This document shows, in pieces, positions 19,037-29,256 of a stretch of DNA of 64,000 nt (position 1 is its first letter; each line of letters begins with the position of its first letter). This DNA comes from Wolbachia endosymbiont (group A) of Anomoia purmunda. Lineage in GTDB: Bacteria; Pseudomonadota; Alphaproteobacteria; Rickettsiales; Anaplasmataceae. Both the position numbers and the translations under genes were made by a program. Location of the stretch: assembly GCF_947251545.1 (NCBI RefSeq), contig NZ_OX366362.1, positions 124,001 to 188,000 on the forward strand, in the 5' to 3' direction. The notes beneath the pieces were generated by a model, which was not told the DNA's origin, searched no databases, and saw only the letters and a program-made list of their open reading frames with translations.

Positions 19037-19891
19037 TTAAGATTGTTTATCAAGTATAGACATCAGCTCGTCCCATTCTCTTTTACCAATATTACTTTCT
19101 TCTCTAGTAACGTTTTCCCCTTTAATTAATTTGCGAATTATTTCTAGACCAGTTTTTGAAATATAGGCTGATTCTAGGCAATATTCAACAAAGGCATTGT
19201 AGGCCAATGGGACCCACTTCTTTATTATATCCAGCATAACTTCTGCATAAACTCTGATTTCATATTGGGCATGCTTATCAGCTCTAAGCTTCAAAAAATG
19301 AAGGAGATTATGCAGATCTATTTTCCAATAAAATTGCGTGTAGTAATTAAGCATTAGGTTAGTTCGGGCAATTTCTCTTGCAAGCCCCTGCTCAATAAAT
19401 TTTTCATAATGAGAATATACTAAATTAGAGTCATTTGTTAGAGAATCTATTATTTCCTTTGAGGTGTCTGGATCAAAAGCTTCCCCACTACCTTGTTTAT
19501 TATTGTCAGATTGTTTTGCAACTTGTTCTGGTTTAGGTGTATAAAATTCATTATCAAGTATTGAATACCTTGCTGAATATTCATTCACATTTGCAGTTCT
19601 ATGCCTTATCCATTGCCTTGCAACAAAAATTGGAAGTTTCACGTGAAACTTAATTTCACACATTTCAAATGGAGTTGTATGATGATGTCTCATTAAATAC
19701 TTTATAAGTGCTTCATCCTGACTTATCTGTTTTGTTCCCTTGCCATAAGAAACACGAGCAGCTTGAACTATAGCGCTATCAGAGCCCATATAATCCATTA
19801 CTCGAATAAATCCATGGTCTAATACCTTATGTTCTTCATATAAGATTTCATCTATTTCTTTTACTGTAGTTCGTTTGGTTGCTTCATTCAT
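19037..19891 (-). CDS. thyX: Flavin-dependent thymidylate synthase
   Basis: ThyX methylates dUMP to dTMP using methylenetetrahydrofolate, FAD and NADPH. The diagnostic motif [15 protein letters not shown] lies at about residues 96-110 and matches RHRxxxxNExSxRY. The 284-residue length is slightly longer than usual, with a Gln/Ser/Asp-rich loop near residues 125-145. ThyX supplies dTMP where thyA is absent, as is typical of Rickettsiales. It starts 9 bp after the murA stop on the same strand, so the two are probably co-transcribed. Confidence 0.95.
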   Translation of the reverse strand: MNEATKRTTVKEIDEILYEEHKVLDHGFIRVMDYMGSDSAIVQAARVSYGKGTKQISQDEALIKYLMRHHHTTPFEMCEIKFHVKLPIFVARQWIRHRTANVNEYSARYSILDNEFYTPKPEQVAKQSDNNKQGSGEAFDPDTSKEIIDSLTNDSNLVYSHYEKFIEQGLAREIARTNLMLNYYTQFYWKIDLHNLLHFLKLRADKHAQYEIRVYAEVMLDIIKKWVPLAYNAFVEYCLESAYISKTGLEIIRKLIKGENVTREESNIGKREWDELMSILDKQS

Positions 19892-19900
19892 AGTATGTCC

Positions 19901-21178
19901 TCAAGATGAAATGGAGATATCAGCTCCACATGAATTAAGTTTTTCATGCATTGCCTCATATCCTCTCCATAAATGATGCGAATTGTTTATTGTAGTTTCT
20001 CCACTGGCTACCAAAGAAATAAGTATCAAAGCTGCTGTTGACCTTAAATCAGTGGCACATAGATTAGCTCCAGATAAGCTTTCTATTCCACTTATAGTAG
20101 CTTTGCTTTTCTCGATGCTGATATTAGCGCCTAACTTTCTCAATTCATCTGCATGTGCAAATCTGTTTTCAAAAATATTCTCTTCAATTACTGATATCCC
20201 ATCAGCAATGCACATTGCGGACATTAGTTGTGGTTGCATATCACTGGGGAAATTTGGATAAGGGTTTGTTGCAATGTTAGCAGACCTAATAGAGCAATTT
20301 TTTCTGGAAATCATAACCCCCTCATTATATAGTTCAACATTAGCCCCTATAGCCTTCAATTCATTCACAATACATCTTATATCAGATAGACTTATTCCTT
20401 CTAACTCCAACTTACCACCGGTTATTATAGCAGCTAGTGCATAGGTGCCTGCTTCTATGCGATCTGGTATTATTTTATGAACACATCCATTTAATGCTTC
20501 AACTCCTGTTATTGTGATCCTTGTATCACTAATCTCAATATTAGCACCCATTTTCTTTAGGAACTCTATTAAATCAAGAACTTCCGGCTCTGTTGCAGCA
20601 TTGTTTATTATTGTCACTCCTTCTGCAAGTGTTGCTGCCATTATTATATTTTCTGTTGCACCAACGCTTATTTTCTCAAGTGTAACTTCTTTTCCTTGTA
20701 GCTTTCCTTTCACTGTTGCAATTATATTACAGCCTTCAACTTCAATTTTAGCTCCCATTTCTTCTAATGCTTTGATATGCATATCAACGGAACGCTTTCC
20801 GATATTGCATCCACCAGGAAAGACTGTTGTGATTTTACCAAATCTACTGAGAATTGGACCTAGCATTAAAAGAGATGCTCGCAGCTTACTTGCAGTTTCA
20901 TGTGACATTACGTGATTGTTGATATTACCGCAGTCAACTTTCAAAGTATGATTTGCTTTATAATCTTTATTGCGTGTAAAGTTCACTTTCGCTCCAAGAC
21001 TCTCAAGCAGCTTAGACATTAGATGCACATCAATTAAATCAGGTACATTATGCAAAATTACCGGGAAGCTACTCAATAGACTTGCTGCCATTATTGGTAA
21101 AACAGCATTCTTTGAACCATTAATCTTGATTTTTCCAACCAGGGGTTTGTAGTTATTTCTTATTAATATCTTGTGCAT
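19901..21178 (-). CDS. murA: UDP-GlcNAc 1-carboxyvinyltransferase
   Basis: MurA transfers enolpyruvate from PEP to UDP-GlcNAc, the first committed step to lipid II. The 425-residue protein has the N-terminal SKNAVLPIMAASLL and the catalytic loop PGGCNIGKRSVDMH with Cys124, equivalent to E. coli Cys115 and the target of fosfomycin. The two inside-out alpha/beta domains are complete to the last strand. Wolbachia keeps lipid II synthesis for division although it has little or no normal cell wall; that is known from the genus. It forms an apparent operon with thyX. Confidence 0.95.
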   Translation of the reverse strand: MHKILIRNNYKPLVGKIKINGSKNAVLPIMAASLLSSFPVILHNVPDLIDVHLMSKLLESLGAKVNFTRNKDYKANHTLKVDCGNINNHVMSHETASKLRASLLMLGPILSRFGKITTVFPGGCNIGKRSVDMHIKALEEMGAKIEVEGCNIIATVKGKLQGKEVTLEKISVGATENIIMAATLAEGVTIINNAATEPEVLDLIEFLKKMGANIEISDTRITITGVEALNGCVHKIIPDRIEAGTYALAAIITGGKLELEGISLSDIRCIVNELKAIGANVELYNEGVMISRKNCSIRSANIATNPYPNFPSDMQPQLMSAMCIADGISVIEENIFENRFAHADELRKLGANISIEKSKATISGIESLSGANLCATDLRSTAALILISLVASGETTINNSHHLWRGYEAMHEKLNSCGADISISS

Positions 21179-21300
21179 TTAATTAAGCTAGATCTTACCA
21201 AATAAGTATAGTAAATCGACAGTAAAAGGCAAATTACAGATAATATAGCTATCACAGATCATAGTGTTCGTACATTTTAGCTATTCAGCAGCAGAATTGA

Positions 21301-22569
21301 TTACACTTGTCCAAAGATGAGCGATGCATTAGTGCCACCAAAACCAAACGAATTAGAAAGTGCATATCGAATTTTATGCTCCTGAGCTTTAAACGGTACA
21401 AAATTTAAATCACATCCTTCTGAAGGTTTATGTAAATTTAAGGTTGGCGGAATAATTCCATTATTTAACGCAAGAATACTGAATATTGCTTCAACGCTCC
21501 CTGCAGCACCAAGTAAATGTCCTATAGAAGATTTAGTTGAAGAAACAGGTATTTTATAAACGTAGTCACCAAATAACTGTTTCATTGCTATTACTTCAAT
21601 TTTATCTCCAAGTGGCGTTGAAGTTCCATGTGCATTGATATATCCTACTTGATTTGGATTAATTTGCGCACTTTTTAAGGCAAGCTGCATTGCCTTAAAT
21701 GCGCCTCTTCCTTCTGGATGTGGTGCTGTAATGTGGTGAGCATCTCCTGTGAGTCCGTACCCAACCAGTTCAGCATGTATTTTTGCCCCCCTTTTTTTTG
21801 CATGTTCGTATTCCTCCAGCACCAATATACCTGCTCCTTCACCCATAACAAAACCATCGCGTTCTGCATCCCATGGTCTTGAAGCTTCTTTGGGTTTATC
21901 ATTGAATTTAGTTGATAACGCCTTCATAGATGCAAAACCTGCAATTCCAACTCTACACAGTGCACTTTCTGCTCCACCTGCAATCATAACATCCGCTTCA
22001 CCAAGTTTTATAGTTCTTGCTGAGTTTATGATTGCATGCGCACCTGTTGCACATGCGGTTACTGCTGAATCGTTTGGACCTGTAAATTCGTATTTAATAG
22101 AAATATGGCCAGATATCAAATTTATTAGACTTGCAGGGACAAAAAATGGACTGACACGTCTGGGCCCTTTTTCCTGCATGGTAATAACATTTTCCTGAAT
22201 TGATGGAAGACCACCTATACCAGAGCCAATAGTTACACCAACACGTTGTCTATCTACTTTTGAATCTTCTAAAGATGAATCTTCCACAGCTTGAATCGCT
22301 GCTGCAATGCCGTAATGAATAAAACGATCCGTTCTTTTTAGATCTTTTTCAAAAATATAATCTAATGGATTAAAATAGTGCTCAATATTGTCGGATTGCA
22401 GGGGAACCTGCCCTGCAACCTTGCAAGCAAGATCAGAAGAGTCAAATCTATCTGTATTGATTGCTTTTATGCCAGACTCGCCTTTTATCAGCCTTGACCA
22501 AGTGTTGTCAACATCTGCCGCTAGTGGAGTGATTAAACCAACACCAGTGACTACTACTCTTCTGCTCAT
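21301..22569 (-). CDS. fabF: 3-oxoacyl-ACP synthase II
   Basis: FabF elongates acyl-ACP with malonyl-ACP in fatty acid synthesis. The 422-residue protein has the catalytic Cys173 in VTACATGAHAI. The two His occur in NAHGTSTPLGD and SSIGHLLGAAG, which gives the Cys-His-His triad. The C-terminal SNSFGFGGTNASLIF is also typical. It follows acpP by 13 bp on the same strand, the common acpP-fabF pair. Confidence 0.97.
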   Translation of the reverse strand: MSRRVVVTGVGLITPLAADVDNTWSRLIKGESGIKAINTDRFDSSDLACKVAGQVPLQSDNIEHYFNPLDYIFEKDLKRTDRFIHYGIAAAIQAVEDSSLEDSKVDRQRVGVTIGSGIGGLPSIQENVITMQEKGPRRVSPFFVPASLINLISGHISIKYEFTGPNDSAVTACATGAHAIINSARTIKLGEADVMIAGGAESALCRVGIAGFASMKALSTKFNDKPKEASRPWDAERDGFVMGEGAGILVLEEYEHAKKRGAKIHAELVGYGLTGDAHHITAPHPEGRGAFKAMQLALKSAQINPNQVGYINAHGTSTPLGDKIEVIAMKQLFGDYVYKIPVSSTKSSIGHLLGAAGSVEAIFSILALNNGIIPPTLNLHKPSEGCDLNFVPFKAQEHKIRYALSNSFGFGGTNASLIFGQV

Positions 22570-22582
22570 TTAACACTAACTA

Positions 22583-22855
22583 TTAGCCTGTTTTATTATT
22601 AATGTACTCAACTATTTGCTCCATAGTTTCCATTTTTTGTGCATCTTCATCTGGAATTTCTATTCCAAACTCTTCTTCTGCCGCCATGATGATTTCAACT
22701 GCATCTAAACTGTCTGTACCATGCTCCGAAAGCTTTGAAGAGCTGTTGAATTGCTCTACATCCTTACTAATGTGCTCTAGTATAATCTTTTTCACTTTTT
22801 CTTCTATGTCTTCTCTAGTGCTCTTTGCTAGTTCGCTATTCACATTTCTTACCAA
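22583..22855 (-). CDS. acpP: Acyl carrier protein
   Basis: The 90-residue acidic protein carries the phosphopantetheine site GTDSLDAVEI with Ser49. It shuttles acyl chains for fatty acid synthesis and lipid A or lipoate-related reactions. It is about ten residues longer at the N-terminus than E. coli ACP, and no other start is obvious. It is the first gene of the acpP-fabF unit; 133 bp separate it from the divergent ispA, so the promoters of both directions must lie there. Confidence 0.95.
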   Translation of the reverse strand: MVRNVNSELAKSTREDIEEKVKKIILEHISKDVEQFNSSSKLSEHGTDSLDAVEIIMAAEEEFGIEIPDEDAQKMETMEQIVEYINNKTG

Positions 22856-22988
22856 AAAAATAACCTATTCTTTGATGTTATAAAAAATTTTTATGTTTGC
22901 AATATCTTTTATAACTGGTAGACTACAGTAAAGTTTTCTACTGCCCTAGCTGGCTAGCGTTACGTGCTAAACAATTAACAATTCAAAA

Positions 22989-23780
22989 ATGCTAGACGAA
23001 ACAACAAAAAATTTGCTTATTGTAGAAGTAAATAAACTTTTACCCGAAAATAGCGAGAATAAGCTTATATCAGCTATGCGTTATATACTCCTTGCTCCTG
23101 CAAAACATATACGCTCCTTTTTAGTCGTAGCTTCATCGCGAGTGTTTAACGTAGAAGCTAAAAAAGTAATATCACTTGCTGCAGCAATTGAATTTGTTCA
23201 TGCTTACTCTCTAATTCACGATGATTTACCGTGCATGGACAACAGTGATACTCGCAGAAGCCAGCTAAGCTGCCATAAAAAATTTAATGAAGCAACAGCA
23301 GTGCTTGCCGGAGATGCACTACTTACTCTGGCTTTTGAGGTATTATCTTCGTTAAATGAGAAACGCTGTGAGATCATAAAAGTGCTCTCTCAAGCAATAG
23401 GAATTAGGGGAATGGTGGGAGGACAGATTTTAGATATTGGTGCAGATTTTGATAAAATAAAAGAAATTCATTTGATGAAAACCGCAAAACTATTTGCAGC
23501 TTCATGCGAAATAGGCGCTATAATAGGGGGTGCTACAGGCAAAGAGCGGAGAGCATTATATAACTACGGGATAAACCTAGGGCTTATCTTTCAAGCTAAG
23601 GATGATATTGAAGACTACGAACAAGATAAAACAAATAATTTAATGTCTGTGCTTGGTAAAAGTGAAGTAGAGAACTATATAGACGGCCTCTTTAAACAAG
23701 GCTTGGATAATTTGAGTGCGCTTTCAGGGTATACTAATTATTTATATGATTTATTGAATCAAGTAAAGAAAGATGGTTAG
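22989..23780 (+). CDS. ispA: Farnesyl/polyprenyl diphosphate synthase
   Basis: This trans-prenyltransferase condenses IPP with allylic diphosphates to give farnesyl diphosphate. The first Asp-rich motif is DDLPCMD (Asp78-Asp84) and the second is DDIED near residue 200. The GMVGGQ and LDI region and the chain-binding AKHIRSF are present. At 263 residues it is shorter than E. coli IspA (299). The start is the ATG at 22989. The 3' end overlaps the next gene by 8 bp, so translation is likely coupled. Confidence 0.9.
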   Translation: MLDETTKNLLIVEVNKLLPENSENKLISAMRYILLAPAKHIRSFLVVASSRVFNVEAKKVISLAAAIEFVHAYSLIHDDLPCMDNSDTRRSQLSCHKKFNEATAVLAGDALLTLAFEVLSSLNEKRCEIIKVLSQAIGIRGMVGGQILDIGADFDKIKEIHLMKTAKLFAASCEIGAIIGGATGKERRALYNYGINLGLIFQAKDDIEDYEQDKTNNLMSVLGKSEVENYIDGLFKQGLDNLSALSGYTNYLYDLLNQVKKDG

Positions 23781-24714
23781 AAAAATTATATTACAAATGC
23801 TTATTTCCGTAGTGACGATTCTCACTTTAACTTCTGCTTTTGTGTTTACTATTGTCTATATAAACAAAGGTAAACCGGAAAAAAAGGACAAGCTTTATGA
23901 GATAAATGCCACGCATGGTGGTTTGATACAGACGATAGCATATTACCTAGTGAAGCCAATACTTGAATCAGCACTTGACCGCTATATTGAAAAGCATGGG
24001 CTGACAGAATATTTAGAAGAAATGACGCAGCAAAAAGAAGAAAATTCAATAAATTTTTATGAAATTACTGAAGGCAGTGGCAACAAGGCTTTTTGTGGCC
24101 TGGAAGTCCTATTGCAAATATATAAAATTTCTAATAATAACTTAGCAACACTCCCTAGCAGAGTTTCTGATGTTACTTTGAAAATAGGTCAAGATGACCT
24201 AAAAGAAGTGAGTTTAGGGGTAATAGGTATGAAAGAAGGCGGAGAGCGTGTAGTTACTATTGCCAATGATAACAAAATGAATTTTAATTCTTATTACGTC
24301 AAACTGATTGAAGTAAAGGATAAATATCCCAACTCAGTAAATAATCTGATGGTTTTTAATGACTTAATTAACAAGACTGGAAAACAAGTAAGGTGCGGTG
24401 ATGAGATATCGGTTAAATATAGCGTAAAGGAGCATAATGGGGAATATATAGTCAAAGATCAAACAGTGCAATTTAGGGTTGGCGATAAAAGAATACCACT
24501 TGCTATAGAGCTTGGAGTTGTGGGAATGAGAGCTGGTAATAAAAGAACCATTCTTTCTCCGCCTGACCTTTTGACTATTACTGACGATATGTTAATAAAA
24601 GACATAGATTATGATGAAGAAAATATCTCAATAATTGACTTAAGCTTAGATGCTAAGCAAGAGATCGCAGCACACCATTCTACTGTTGAAAAACAGTCTA
24701 AAGAATATAGCTGA
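23773..24714 (+). CDS. Membrane-anchored FKBP-like protein
   Basis: The 313-residue protein has an N-terminal membrane helix (about residues 5-28, ILQMLISVVTILTLTSAFVF). Two FKBP-like segments follow. The first has LGVIGMKEGGERVVTI (about residues 150-165). The second has VGDKRIPLAIELGVVGMRAG (about residues 235-255), matching the FKBP core of an amphipathic strand, a helix with a GMxxGGxR turn and a final strand. A peptidyl-prolyl isomerase or chaperone role in the periplasm is likely, but aromatic active-site residues are poorly conserved, so activity is uncertain. It overlaps ispA by 8 bp. Confidence 0.65.
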   Translation: MVRKIILQMLISVVTILTLTSAFVFTIVYINKGKPEKKDKLYEINATHGGLIQTIAYYLVKPILESALDRYIEKHGLTEYLEEMTQQKEENSINFYEITEGSGNKAFCGLEVLLQIYKISNNNLATLPSRVSDVTLKIGQDDLKEVSLGVIGMKEGGERVVTIANDNKMNFNSYYVKLIEVKDKYPNSVNNLMVFNDLINKTGKQVRCGDEISVKYSVKEHNGEYIVKDQTVQFRVGDKRIPLAIELGVVGMRAGNKRTILSPPDLLTITDDMLIKDIDYDEENISIIDLSLDAKQEIAAHHSTVEKQSKEYS

Positions 24715-24780
24715 AATTTTGTATCTGCTCAGATGCATGGCTAATGTACAAATATTGAAACAAAAATTCCAGTGCCCCTG

Positions 24781-24929
24781 TGATGTCATTCCAGTGCTTG
24801 ACACTGGAATCCAGCTTTTGATCGAAAATGTTGTATAGTACACAATCAAATTTTCTGGATCCCAGTGTCTGGGCACTGGGATGACACCCTTTTGGATGGA
24901 AACCAGTGTCACGCACTGAAATGACACCC
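24781..24929. repeat. Composite palindromic repeat, alpha core
   Basis: The element has a TGATGTCATTCCAGTGCTTG hairpin, then core TTTTGATCGAAAATGTTG, then the CTGGATCCCAGTG hairpin and a third hairpin ending in GACACCC. It follows directly after the FKBP-like gene; its left flank (GGCTAATGTACAAATATTGA) also occurs near 9579. Confidence 0.85.
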
Positions 24930-24954
24930 ATTTATTCCTATAGTTGTCTTTTCT

Positions 24955-24990
24955 CGTCTACCTTATTTTGCCACTCTGCTGAACAGATAC
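24955..24990. repeat. Short dispersed repeat, copy 2
   Basis: This copy of the GTCTACC...GCCACTCTGCTGAACAGATAC repeat lies 60 bp downstream of the hslU stop. Apart from it and the composite repeat at 24781-24929, the 335-bp spacer between the FKBP-like gene and hslU holds nothing I can identify. Confidence 0.7.
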
Positions 24991-25049
24991 GAAATTTTAG
25001 GTCTACTGGCTGATCTTCTGAACTACTTAAAGTAGGCTTTTCGTTTTTC

Positions 25050-26540
25050 CTAAAGTATAAACTTAGATAAATCCAACTGCTTCGAAATTGACTCAAGTTT
25101 ATCTTTTACATACTTGCTGTCTATAATGAATTTTTCGCTATTTTTCTCAGAAGCAATGAAACTTATTTCATCTAAAAGCTTCTCCATGACAGTGTGAAGC
25201 CTTCTTGCGCCTATATTTTCCACTTGCCTATTAACTGTAAACGCTATTTCAGCTATGGTTTTTATACCATCATCAGTGAACTCAAGTGTCACATTTTCTG
25301 TTTTCATTAAAGCTATGTACTGCTTTAACAAACTAGATTCTGGTTCCTTTAATATTCTTATTAAATCCTCTTGAGTAAGTGCCTTAAGTTCTACCCTGAT
25401 CGGTAATCTGCCCTGCAATTCCGGTAAGAGGTCAGATGGTTTAGACTGATGAAAAGCACCAGATGCAATAAATAATATATAGTCTGTTTTTACATGGCCA
25501 TACTTAGTTGTAACAGTTGTTCCTTCAAGTAATGGTAACAGATCGCGTTGCACTCCTTCTCTGTTTACTTCACCTTTTACTTCTGTACGCGCTGCAATTT
25601 TGTCTATTTCATCCAAAAATACTATACCGTCATTACTAACAAGATCAATGGCTTCTTTGATTATCTTATCTTCATCCATTAGCCTTTCACTTTCTTCATT
25701 AATTAATATTTCACGCGCTTCTTTTACCTTCACCGTAATAGTTTTTGTTTTTTTACTCCCGTTAAACATCTTGCCCATTATTTCTGTTACATTCATCACA
25801 CCAACTTGCCCACCTGGCATGCCTGGTATATCGAAAGTAGGTAACATACTCTTGCTCTCTCTGACGTCAATAGAAACTTCTCCGTCCTCAAACTCTTTAT
25901 TCCTCAACCTTTCTCTAAAATTTTTTTTACTCTCTTCGGTTGCATTTTCGCCTACCATAGAGTTTACTATTGTTTTCTCAGCTAAAATTAAAGCCTTTTT
26001 AGCTAAGGCTTTATGGGCTTTCTCTTTAACTAAAACTATTGCTGCATCAACTAAATCGCGTATTATCGAATCAACGTCACGTCCAACGTATCCTATTTCA
26101 GTAAACTTCGTTGCCTCAATTTTTATGAACGGTGCACCGGCAAGTTTTGCTAAGCGACGAGCTATTTCAGTTTTACCAACCCCTGTATGACCGATCATCA
26201 ATATATTCTTAGGTATGATTTCATCACGCAATGGAAATGGAACCTGATTGCGACGCCAACGATTTCTGAGCGCAATAGCAACAGCACGCTTTGCATCATC
26301 CTGTCCGATTATGAATCTGTCCAATTCTTTAACTATCTTCTGTGGTGGCAGGTCATCTAACAAAACTTGAGTAGTGTCATTAACTTGAACATCGCTGTCA
26401 TTTGAATCAAAACCACTCTTAGTATCTTTATAGAGGTTATCTTTTTCATCGTAGGTGTCACTACTACAAGACCGCCCTTCTGAAAGGGTTATGGGCTGAT
26501 TGGAAAAATTAGTGCACAAAGTTTTTTGCTTGGAAGACAT
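25050..26540 (-). CDS. hslU: ATP-dependent protease ATPase subunit HslU
   Basis: HslU unfolds substrates and feeds them to the HslV peptidase. Walker A is GHTGVGKT at residues 117-124, Walker B is [11 protein letters not shown], and the I-domain lies between. The C-terminal DLSKFIL matches the tail that activates HslV. The first 62 residues are a low-complexity, Ser/Asp-rich extension absent from typical HslU, which starts near [17 protein letters not shown]; no internal ATG is available close to that point. It begins 1 bp after the hslV stop, so the two form an operon. Confidence 0.95.
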   Translation of the reverse strand: MSSKQKTLCTNFSNQPITLSEGRSCSSDTYDEKDNLYKDTKSGFDSNDSDVQVNDTTQVLLDDLPPQKIVKELDRFIIGQDDAKRAVAIALRNRWRRNQVPFPLRDEIIPKNILMIGHTGVGKTEIARRLAKLAGAPFIKIEATKFTEIGYVGRDVDSIIRDLVDAAIVLVKEKAHKALAKKALILAEKTIVNSMVGENATEESKKNFRERLRNKEFEDGEVSIDVRESKSMLPTFDIPGMPGGQVGVMNVTEIMGKMFNGSKKTKTITVKVKEAREILINEESERLMDEDKIIKEAIDLVSNDGIVFLDEIDKIAARTEVKGEVNREGVQRDLLPLLEGTTVTTKYGHVKTDYILFIASGAFHQSKPSDLLPELQGRLPIRVELKALTQEDLIRILKEPESSLLKQYIALMKTENVTLEFTDDGIKTIAEIAFTVNRQVENIGARRLHTVMEKLLDEISFIASEKNSEKFIIDSKYVKDKLESISKQLDLSKFIL

Positions 26541-26541
26541 A

Positions 26542-27096
26542 TCACTCCTCTATTTTTTCAATAATTACATTATGATTTGTATAAACACATATATCAGCAG
26601 CTATCTTCATAGCCTTTTTCGCAATTTCCTCTATTGATATTCCTTTAATGTCAATTAAAGCTCTTGCTGCAGATAGAGCAAAATTTCCCCCAGAGCCAAT
26701 AGCTGCGATTCCATCTTCAGGTTCAAGAACATCACCTGTTCCCGTAATTACTAATGAAATAGATTTATCTGCAACAATCATCATAGCTTCTAATTTCCTC
26801 AGATATTTATCCATTCTCCAGTCTTTTGCAAGTTCAACACATGCTCTCATTAATTGCCCTGGGTGCTTGTCAAGTTTAGATTCTAATCTTTCAAAAAGAG
26901 TAAATGCGTCGGCTGTTGCCCCGGCAAATCCAGCAATTACAGAATCACCAGAAAGACGCCTAACTTTTTTTGCTCCAGATTTTATAACAGTGTGGCCCAG
27001 TGAAACTTGTCCGTCACCTATTACTACTACACTTTTATCTTTTCTAATTGATAATATAGTAGTGCCATACATTTTATTGTTATCGTGTTGAATCAT
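26542..27096 (-). CDS. hslV: ATP-dependent protease peptidase subunit HslV
   Basis: HslV is the threonine peptidase of the HslVU complex. The mature N-terminus is probably Thr in [11 protein letters not shown], exposed after removal of a short leader, which here is about 11 residues. GDGQVSLG and [17 protein letters not shown] are typical of the proteasome-like fold. An internal Met (residue 9) just before YGTTIL may be the real start. It lies immediately upstream of hslU on the same strand. Confidence 0.95.
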   Translation of the reverse strand: MIQHDNNKMYGTTILSIRKDKSVVVIGDGQVSLGHTVIKSGAKKVRRLSGDSVIAGFAGATADAFTLFERLESKLDKHPGQLMRACVELAKDWRMDKYLRKLEAMMIVADKSISLVITGTGDVLEPEDGIAAIGSGGNFALSAARALIDIKGISIEEIAKKAMKIAADICVYTNHNVIIEKIEE

Positions 27097-27205
27097 TTTT
27101 CTATCACTTTAAATAAGAATCTCATTATACTTTAATCTTTAGTCAAATTTACTAAATATGTTTAACCATAGCTTATAATATAATACTTTCCTTATAACAT
27201 TTAAA

Positions 27206-28372
27206 GTGCAGATGCAAAACATAATTCACCCAAATTTGGAAAAAAGTATAAATAATTGGTTTGAAGCAAAACTTAACGGCCTTACATTACCATTTTATAG
27301 CTCTATAGATCTTAGAAACTCTGGTTACAAAATTGCCCCAGTGGACGCTAATTTATTTCCTGCGGGATTCAACAATCTAAGTGAGACATCAAGAGCAACA
27401 GCAGCAAAACTAATAAAAAGTTATTTTGAAACAAAACAATATAAAAAGGTTCTTATAATACCGGAAAATTATACACGCAATAAAATGTATATAGAAAACG
27501 TATTTGCTATAGAGAAAATACTGCAACTCGCAGGTTTTGAAACTAGAATTGGCCTTTTACATAATGAAGTATACAATTTAATAGAACAGTATGAAACTGT
27601 TGTGAAAGAAAACTCTCTGCTAAAGACAACTTCAGGATTTGTGCCTGATGTTATTATACTGAACCGTGATATGACGAGCCACATTCCAGACACGCTAAAA
27701 GACGTAAAGCAAGATATAGTACCAAGCCCACTATACGGTTGGCATAGCAGGCAAAAATTTAAGTATTTTGAAATCTATCAAGAATTAGCGTCCGAGTTTT
27801 GTAGCGAATTTAAAATGGACCCATGGCTAATTTCTGTGCTTACGGAAAGCTGTGATGGAGTTGATTTTGATGATGATTCGTCACTAGGAGCAGTAGCAAC
27901 TAAAGTTGACCAAATATTATCTCTAGTGCAAAAAAAATATGAGGAATATGAAATAAAAACACAACCTTACGTTTTTATCAAAGCAAGCAATGGTACATAT
28001 GGGATGGGCATTATAACAGTAACAAGTGGAGAGGAAATATTAAACCTCAATAAAAAAAAGCGTCATAAAATGAAAAAGATAAAAGAAGGAATAGCAATCA
28101 ATAGCGTTATTATACAAGAAGGCGTACCAACCATTGACATGTTTAAAAGCAGTTCTGCAGAACCACTAATATACTATATAGGAGATACTCCAACATGTTA
28201 CTTATACCGATGTAATAGCAGAAAAGATGTATATTCTAGCTTGAATGCCACTGACTGTGAGTTTCATGATGTTAGCCAGGTTGTGGAAGGTAAAATTCTA
28301 TCACTTTGGAGTATTATTAGCAAATTAGCAGTACTAGCGTTGGCAGTAGAAATAAAATCTTTTCACCTCTAA
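27206..28372 (+). CDS. gshA: Glutamate-cysteine ligase (alphaproteobacterial type)
   Basis: The 388-residue protein matches the GshA family of alphaproteobacteria, which makes gamma-glutamylcysteine, the first step to glutathione. Typical pieces are PVDANLFPAGFNNL near residue 50, ENYTRNKMYIENV, and FIKASNGTYGMGI in the ATP-grasp-like part. The C-terminus ends in LALAVEIKSFHL and may be shorter than in free-living relatives. The start at 27206 is likely but the ribosome site is weak. It is convergent with the membrane gene at 28376. Confidence 0.82.
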   Translation: MQMQNIIHPNLEKSINNWFEAKLNGLTLPFYSSIDLRNSGYKIAPVDANLFPAGFNNLSETSRATAAKLIKSYFETKQYKKVLIIPENYTRNKMYIENVFAIEKILQLAGFETRIGLLHNEVYNLIEQYETVVKENSLLKTTSGFVPDVIILNRDMTSHIPDTLKDVKQDIVPSPLYGWHSRQKFKYFEIYQELASEFCSEFKMDPWLISVLTESCDGVDFDDDSSLGAVATKVDQILSLVQKKYEEYEIKTQPYVFIKASNGTYGMGIITVTSGEEILNLNKKKRHKMKKIKEGIAINSVIIQEGVPTIDMFKSSSAEPLIYYIGDTPTCYLYRCNSRKDVYSSLNATDCEFHDVSQVVEGKILSLWSIISKLAVLALAVEIKSFHL

Positions 28373-28375
28373 CCC

Positions 28376-29179
28376 TTATATTTCCATAGCGTTGCCATCG
28401 GGCAGATCATTACCAGACTGAATATGGTTATGGCTAGCATTATCAAATTTAGTAGAAGGATCAGTACCATTAACCGGTTGATTGACGAACTTATCGATAT
28501 TTGATATTAAATATGCTAGACTTAATATTATACTAACTGTTACGCTTAAGTTGAAATTATAGATTACACCATTACCTAAGTTTATTGGTATGGTTGGAGT
28601 CTCTATCCTTCTTAATATGAAGTTTAATAAACTTAATGACAAAGTTAATGTGCTGATAATGAGGTCCTTCTTACACTTAGCAGATTTTTCAGGATCCTTA
28701 TTATCTAGGTATTTTCTCCATGAATAATAGTAACTTATAGGTTCTGAAATAAACAGAAATAGGATCGTTGATGTTAAACCAATATGACTTATTATATCTT
28801 TATTGTTTCCAGCTAAGAAATGAATGATTTTTGTCTGCATCAATATTCCTATGATACAGTGTGTCAAGAAGGCCAAGCTACCTACAACCTGTACTGATTT
28901 TTTAGGTTCATTTTTATCATCTTGAGGTCTATACCCAGCCAAGCTGAGTCCGGAATGAAGAATATATAATGTTGATGTTGGTAATTTTATTAACTTGGCA
29001 ATATCTGATACAGCAGAAATACTGGATCTATTATTGTCAATGAACTCGCAGCAAAATTGCAGTGAAATCTTACACAATATGCCTGTTAAACCTACTGCAA
29101 TACAATACATCTTTCTGAGATCATGGTTATGGGCAGCGTGCACCCTTTGTGTAAATGTGTTTGATTTACCTTTTGGCAT
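28376..29179 (-). CDS. Polytopic membrane protein, hypothetical
   Basis: The 267-residue protein has about five or six membrane segments, for example near residues 25-45 (MYCIAVGLTGILCKISLQ), 87-107, 125-147, 168-186 and 205-225. The last 40 residues are hydrophilic (QPVNGTDPSTKFDNASHN). I do not recognise a family; such proteins are common in Wolbachia genomes. It starts at an ATG and is transcribed from the same strand as hemH, but 77 bp separate the two and hemH lies downstream of it in coordinates, so it is not its leader. Confidence 0.65.
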   Translation of the reverse strand: MPKGKSNTFTQRVHAAHNHDLRKMYCIAVGLTGILCKISLQFCCEFIDNNRSSISAVSDIAKLIKLPTSTLYILHSGLSLAGYRPQDDKNEPKKSVQVVGSLAFLTHCIIGILMQTKIIHFLAGNNKDIISHIGLTSTILFLFISEPISYYYSWRKYLDNKDPEKSAKCKKDLIISTLTLSLSLLNFILRRIETPTIPINLGNGVIYNFNLSVTVSIILSLAYLISNIDKFVNQPVNGTDPSTKFDNASHNHIQSGNDLPDGNAMEI

Positions 29180-29256
29180 AAATAGCTAATAAAATAATAA
29201 TTTCTTGTTATTCTATCACATAAAATCCTAAAAGAAAAGCCGTATGAATCAGGACT

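Noticed and set aside
24646-24931. Overlapping frames of 77-93 codons over the repeat after the FKBP-like gene
   Set aside because: They are translations of palindromic repeats (WIPVSSTGMT-type) without starts or ribosome sites.
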